A stretch of DNA of 64,000 bases from Mytilus edulis. Its lineage: Eukaryota; Mollusca; Bivalvia; Mytilida; Mytilidae. The notes beneath the pieces were generated by a model, which saw nothing but the letters and a program-made list of their open reading frames with translations, had not been told where the DNA came from and did no database searches. The stretch's first letter is position 1; each line of letters opens with the position of its first letter. This document shows positions 59,720 to 64,000 of this stretch, piece after piece. The position numbers and the translations under genes were made by a program. The DNA lies in assembly GCF_963676685.1 (NCBI RefSeq), contig NC_092346.1, forward strand, positions 45,567,289 to 45,631,288, in the 5' to 3' direction.

Positions 59720-62700
59720 TTAGACGATGGTTAAGATTATATTTGGAATAGAATTCTTCAAAAGGTACACAGATGTTTATTGTTTCTTTTGAAATCTTGT
59801 TTCAAATGAACCAGCATACCCTTTTGGTATAATGACTTTGGTGTAATGTAAGATCTATTCAATTTTAGACAAACTCAATTAAGTGACCTCCGTCAGCTAT
59901 TGGTAGAATAAGTTGTACTATAAAGCGCATGTTTTGGACCTTCTACATCAGTTCTAACTTACTTACATATTAGTGCTTGCAATACTGTTTGCTGATTCTC
60001 CAACCTTTTCTATTGTTGATCATTATTTTGTTGTTGATTTATTTGTTGTCTCGTTATGAAAAAAGAATTAAAATCTTGTTACAATGAAGTTGTAGAACTT
60101 TTATTATTAAAATGTTATTTATTGTTTGGTGTTTTCGTACTTGTATGTGAAATTGGAGAGAATAAAATTGAGAATGGAAATGGGAAATATGCCAAAGAGA
60201 CAACAACCCTACCAAAGAGCAGTCGAAGGCCACGAATGGGTCTTCAATCATTTCCAGTTAGTCAAGCAAAAATAACCTCTTTAGCAGAAAAAACTAAGTG
60301 ATGTTTTAAGCTTATTATATTGCACACGAGAAAATAGATATATATTTCCGTTTTTAAGTGTTGTATTTTACACATGATAATATATATAGAAATATATATC
60401 CTGTTTAAAAACACTATTTCATGAGAAATAAGATGCGTAAGTTGTACATTTATTAATAAGTAAAAAAAATGAATTTTAAGCAGGAAAATTTTATTTTTGA
60501 AACGATATTTCTAAAATCTTTCAGAAACTTTGTAATATAACTAATTTTAAGCTGTCTACATATAATCGTTGTAGGCGAATTGAATGGTTTATATACATGT
60601 TTGCTATGCTATGTTTCCTGCATTTGAGATTAAGTTAATATACCAAAGGAACGTTAAACAGATATACATGTGCGACAAAAGTATTAAAGTGGTATTTTTC
60701 ACAGACACGAACGATGCATAGGGATTTGCCTAATCAATATTATATGTCAAATTTTTACTTATTAACACGTGGTTAAATTCTTATCATTAAAAATAAATTC
60801 GTTAACATTACATATAAAAATCAATTAAAATTTTAACAAACCTAGATACAGGTATTAAAAAAACGTTATGCTGTATAAATTATTTTCAATACAATCAAAG
60901 GGTTTGGAATCATGTTATTGACTGACCCTCTGGTCTCTTTCGTCCCTCTTTTATGTTCAACTGAAAAATTGTCTGTACAGTGTCAGTATTATTTGATGTT
61001 GTTTTGCAAAATCCAGGAGAGAAAAAAACGCTCCATCACTACGAATTGGTCTCCGAGGATTTCAGCTATCAATGACAGCGGATGTTAATTTTTTTTATTA
61101 GCAGACCATTTTATCTTCTGAAATCTATATAGTATGGCAAAAAATATATTTATGTATTTTCGTCAAATGAACTTATTTAAAAAAAAAAAAAAAAGTCAGG
61201 TTGAATATTTATTTTTTACTTCCAACTTGTAATCTTAATATATTGTATCTCCCCATTTTTGATAAAGAGAACACTTTTGTACTGTAAACGCCTACCTCTC
61301 ATTTACTCGAATTGAAATTTGCGCAGAATAAATATTATCGTATGGCTATATCACAATTGACGCTGCTTCACGTGGCCATGTGAAAGTAAAATCGTGTTTT
61401 ATAGTACGAGCCCAAATGGCAAGTTTGTGCTTTATCTGATCACTTGGTTCTGTCTCTTAATTGTCCGTCGTTAATCAACATTCTTCATCTTTAATTTCCT
61501 CTCCCCTTATAAAAATTGTCGAACTAACTTTAACCACAACCGTCCTTGAAGTGTTTGGTAAATAGTTCCTGGTCCAGTTATTCTTGTCCTGGTACTCCTG
61601 TCAACATTCGATGATGATGCATTATGTCAACAAAAGTTCCATAACGGCATTAAAAGGTAATCGACTTGTTATTGGTTAATGTCCCTAAGACTTTACCAAG
61701 TTTATAAACAACTTGTACGTGCATTCTCTAGTCCATATCACAATTTTTCATGGGGAAAGGACATTCAATATCTTATCCGTAAAAAACAAAAATATCATAA
61801 AAGTAAAAACAACAAAATATTAAAAAAAATTAGTAATAATAAAAAAAAAAAAAAAAGAAGTAAAATCATAAAAATACTGAACGGAAAGTCCCTAATCAAA
61901 TGACAAAATCAAATGATAAAACACATCCATCGAATGGACAACAACTATCATATTCCTGACTTGGTACAGGTATTTTCAAATGTAGAAAACGGTGGATTGA
62001 ACCTGGTTTTATAGCACTAAACCTCTCACTTGTATGACAGTCGCATCAAAACCCTTTGAAAAGAGGATATTTATTCAGATGCGCCAGAATGTAAAGTAGT
62101 TCTTGGTTGACAAATGGCTAACGTTGTTCCTAATGGAAGTTAAAATCAGGTGGTGTCGCATTCGATGCTAATGAGACGATGTTAAGGATTATATTTGGAA
62201 TAAAATTCTTCAAAAGGTACACAGATATGTATTGCTTCTTTTGACATCTGATTTAGATGTAAGATTTCAAATGTACCATCGTACCCTTTTGGTATAATGA
62301 GTTTGGTGTCATTTCAGACCTATTATATTTCACAGAATCAATTAAATAACAACTGAGCTATTGATGGACAAATTGTCTTACTAAGCACATGTTTCGGATA
62401 TTGAAAATTATTGTACATTCTTCATCAGTTCTTACTTACTAGTAACGGGACATTTATCCCGACTAGTGCTGGCAATACTGTTTGCTGATTCTCCAACCTT
62501 TTCTATTGTCGATCATTATTTTGTTGTTGATTTATTTGTTTTCTTGTTATGAAAAAAGAATTAAAATATTGTTACAATGAAGTTGTAGAACTTTTTTGTT
62601 TTGAGTTTTATTACTTATGAAATTAAAGAGTACTTTAATTCTAGTTATTTTAGCTAAAATAACCTCCTTTAGCAGAAATTAATAAGTGATGTTCTACGCG

Positions 62701-64000
62701 TTATATTACATACAAGAAAAAAGAAATATATTTCCGGTTTTTAAGTGTTATATTTTACAAACGATAATATAGGACATATAGACATATATATCCGGATTAA
62801 AAACAACACAACTCCATGTGAAATAAGACAGGTCTTTAGGTGTAAGTTGTTCATTTATATATAAAAAAATGTTTTTTTAAGCTTTTGAAATAAAGTTTTG
62901 AAACGATATTCCTCACACTTTTCAGACACTATTGTAAAAAAAAACTAATTTCAAACTGTCAAATATAAACATTGGTCTACATATAATTCTTGTAGGCGAG
63001 CTTATTATCTATGTGCATGTCATTCATGAAGCTATGTATCCTGCATTTGAGATTAAGTAAATACCAAAGGAACGTAAAACAGATATGCATTTCCGACAAA
63101 AAGTTTTAAAGTGGTAGTTTTCAACAAACACGAACAATGCATATGGATTTGTCTAATCAATATTGCATGTACAAATTTTACTTGTTAACACGCAGTTTAT
63201 TTTCTTATCATAAGGAAATTAAATTTCGTCATCATTACATATAAAAATCAATTAAAATTTTAACAAACTGGTGTATACATTTGTTATTTTCAACTGTAAA
63301 GTTGTTTGTACAGTGTCAGTATTATTTGATGTTGTTTTGCAAAACCTAGGAGAGAGAAAAAAACGCTCCATCACCACGAATTGGTTTCCGAGGATTTTAG
63401 CTATCAATGAACTTATTGGTCGTGACAGCGGATGTTAATCTTGTATCAGCAGATCATTTTACCTTCTTAGATCAATATAGTATCGTAAAGATATTCATGT
63501 ATTTTCGCCAAATGAAGTTATTTAAAAAAACATATTGTCAGGTTGGATGTGTTTTTGTTTCTTCCACTTGCAATCTTAATATATTGTACCCCTTTTCTAA
63601 TTTTTTACACAAAAGACCACTGGATTGTGTGCAGTAAAATCCTACCTCTTATTTACTCGAAGAAAAATTGTTAAGAAGAAAAATCTCGTATGGCTTTATC
63701 ACAATTGACGTTGATTGTCTTACTTCACATGGCCATGAATTTGATGTCAATGAGCCAGTATGTGCTTTTTCTGATCACTTTGTTTCTTTTCTTCCTTTTC
63801 TCCGACATCTGTCCGTCGTTAGTCAATCCGCTTCGTTTTAATTATTTCCTTCTTAAATACATTTGGCAAATAAAAACCAACTTTAACCACAATTATCATT
63901 AGAGTGTTTGGTAAGCATAGTCTAATCCACCATTGATTTTCGTCCTGTTACTCCTGTTAATATTTGATGATGAGGCATTATGTCAAACGTCCTATAACAG
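59720..64000. repeat. Second tandem duplication, period about 2.45 kb
   Basis: Copy A (about 59727-61650) and copy B (62176 to beyond the window edge) align in the same orientation throughout. Anchors are ATATTTGGAATA(G/A)AATTCTTCAAAAGG, TTGCTGATTCTCCAACC, CTGCATTTGAGATTAAGT, GTGTCAGTATTATTTGATG, GCTATCAATGA and ATTATGTCAA. Copy A contains a short interspersed element at about 60158-60257 that copy B lacks. No open frame is conserved between the copies: the 70-codon frame at 63690-63902 is cut by a stop after 13 codons in copy A. I therefore see no gene in it. The right limit lies outside the window. Confidence 0.8.
61855..62060. repeat. Dispersed repeat between the two right-end tandem copies
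   Basis: A copy of the family at 53868-54095 (GGAAAGTCCCTAATCAAATG, ATTCCTGACTTGGTACAGG, CTCTCACTTGTATGACAGTCG) lies in the spacer between copies A and B, preceded by an A-rich tract at about 61780-61860. Confidence 0.6.

Noticed and set aside
60056..60301. 81-codon frame near the right-end duplication
   Set aside because: Its C-terminal half is encoded by the short interspersed element inserted at 60158-60257, and the partner copy has no such frame.
61679..61903. 74-codon Lys-rich frame
   Set aside because: The Lys/Asn run comes from an A-rich tract followed by a dispersed repeat copy.
63690..63902. 70-codon frame starting like a signal peptide (MALSQLTLIVLLHMAM)
   Set aside because: In the tandem partner (about 61343) the same start codon is followed by a stop after 13 codons, and the remainder is not conserved as protein.

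Overview
This is an AT-rich (roughly two-thirds A+T by eye), intron-bearing eukaryotic window. Its interspersed repeats, including the abundant mussel sequences around 258-690, 23950-24490 and 53868-54095, make it most likely nuclear DNA of a bivalve mollusc, probably a marine mussel (Mytilus or a close relative). That assignment rests on recognising the repeat style and was not searched.

The window holds two complete protein-coding genes, both half-size ABC transporters of subfamily G, arranged head to head. On the minus strand (17953 down to 9928, 10 coding exons, 638 residues) is the orthologue of ABCG5 (sterolin-1). On the plus strand (39258 to 57003, 10 coding exons, 651 residues) is the orthologue of ABCG8 (sterolin-2). 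In vertebrates the two products form an obligate heterodimer that exports plant sterols and cholesterol, and the genes sit head to head sharing a very short bidirectional promoter. Here the two start codons are about 21 kb apart.

The reason for the gap can be read from the sequence. The block spanning ABCG5, the intergenic promoter and ABCG8 exon 1 has been duplicated head to tail. Unit 1 is about 5858-21600 and unit 2 about 21605-41500, joined directly at about 21600. Unit 1 keeps the intact ABCG5 but has only a truncated 5' stub of ABCG8 (20123-20160). Unit 2 keeps the intact 5' end of ABCG8, but its ABCG5 is a wreck: exons 1, 2 and 10 remain with stop codons, and exons 3-9 are gone. The two surviving partner genes are therefore now served by different copies of the ancestral promoter. 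Differences between the units give natural filled and empty sites that expose insertions, the clearest being a 443-bp palindrome at 37842-38284.

The remaining sequence is intron or intergenic DNA crowded with short non-autonomous elements. These are TTAA-flanked inverted-repeat elements (1691-2308, 51419-52012), a TTA-flanked element (4192-4913), a family ending in CAGNGGCGGAT with 5-bp target duplications (29926-31317, 36119-36192), a 1.25-kb bivalve-type repeat (32891-34135), several dispersed mussel repeats, and a second tandem duplication of about 2.45-kb period at the right end (59720-64000). I found no rRNA, tRNA, CRISPR or intact transposase gene.

The observations most worth following are the duplication with loss of opposite partners, the apparently canonical ATP-site motifs in both subunits (mammalian ABCG5/ABCG8 has one degenerate site), and a six-codon upstream ORF before ABCG8 whose peptide is identical in both promoter copies while two codons differ silently.
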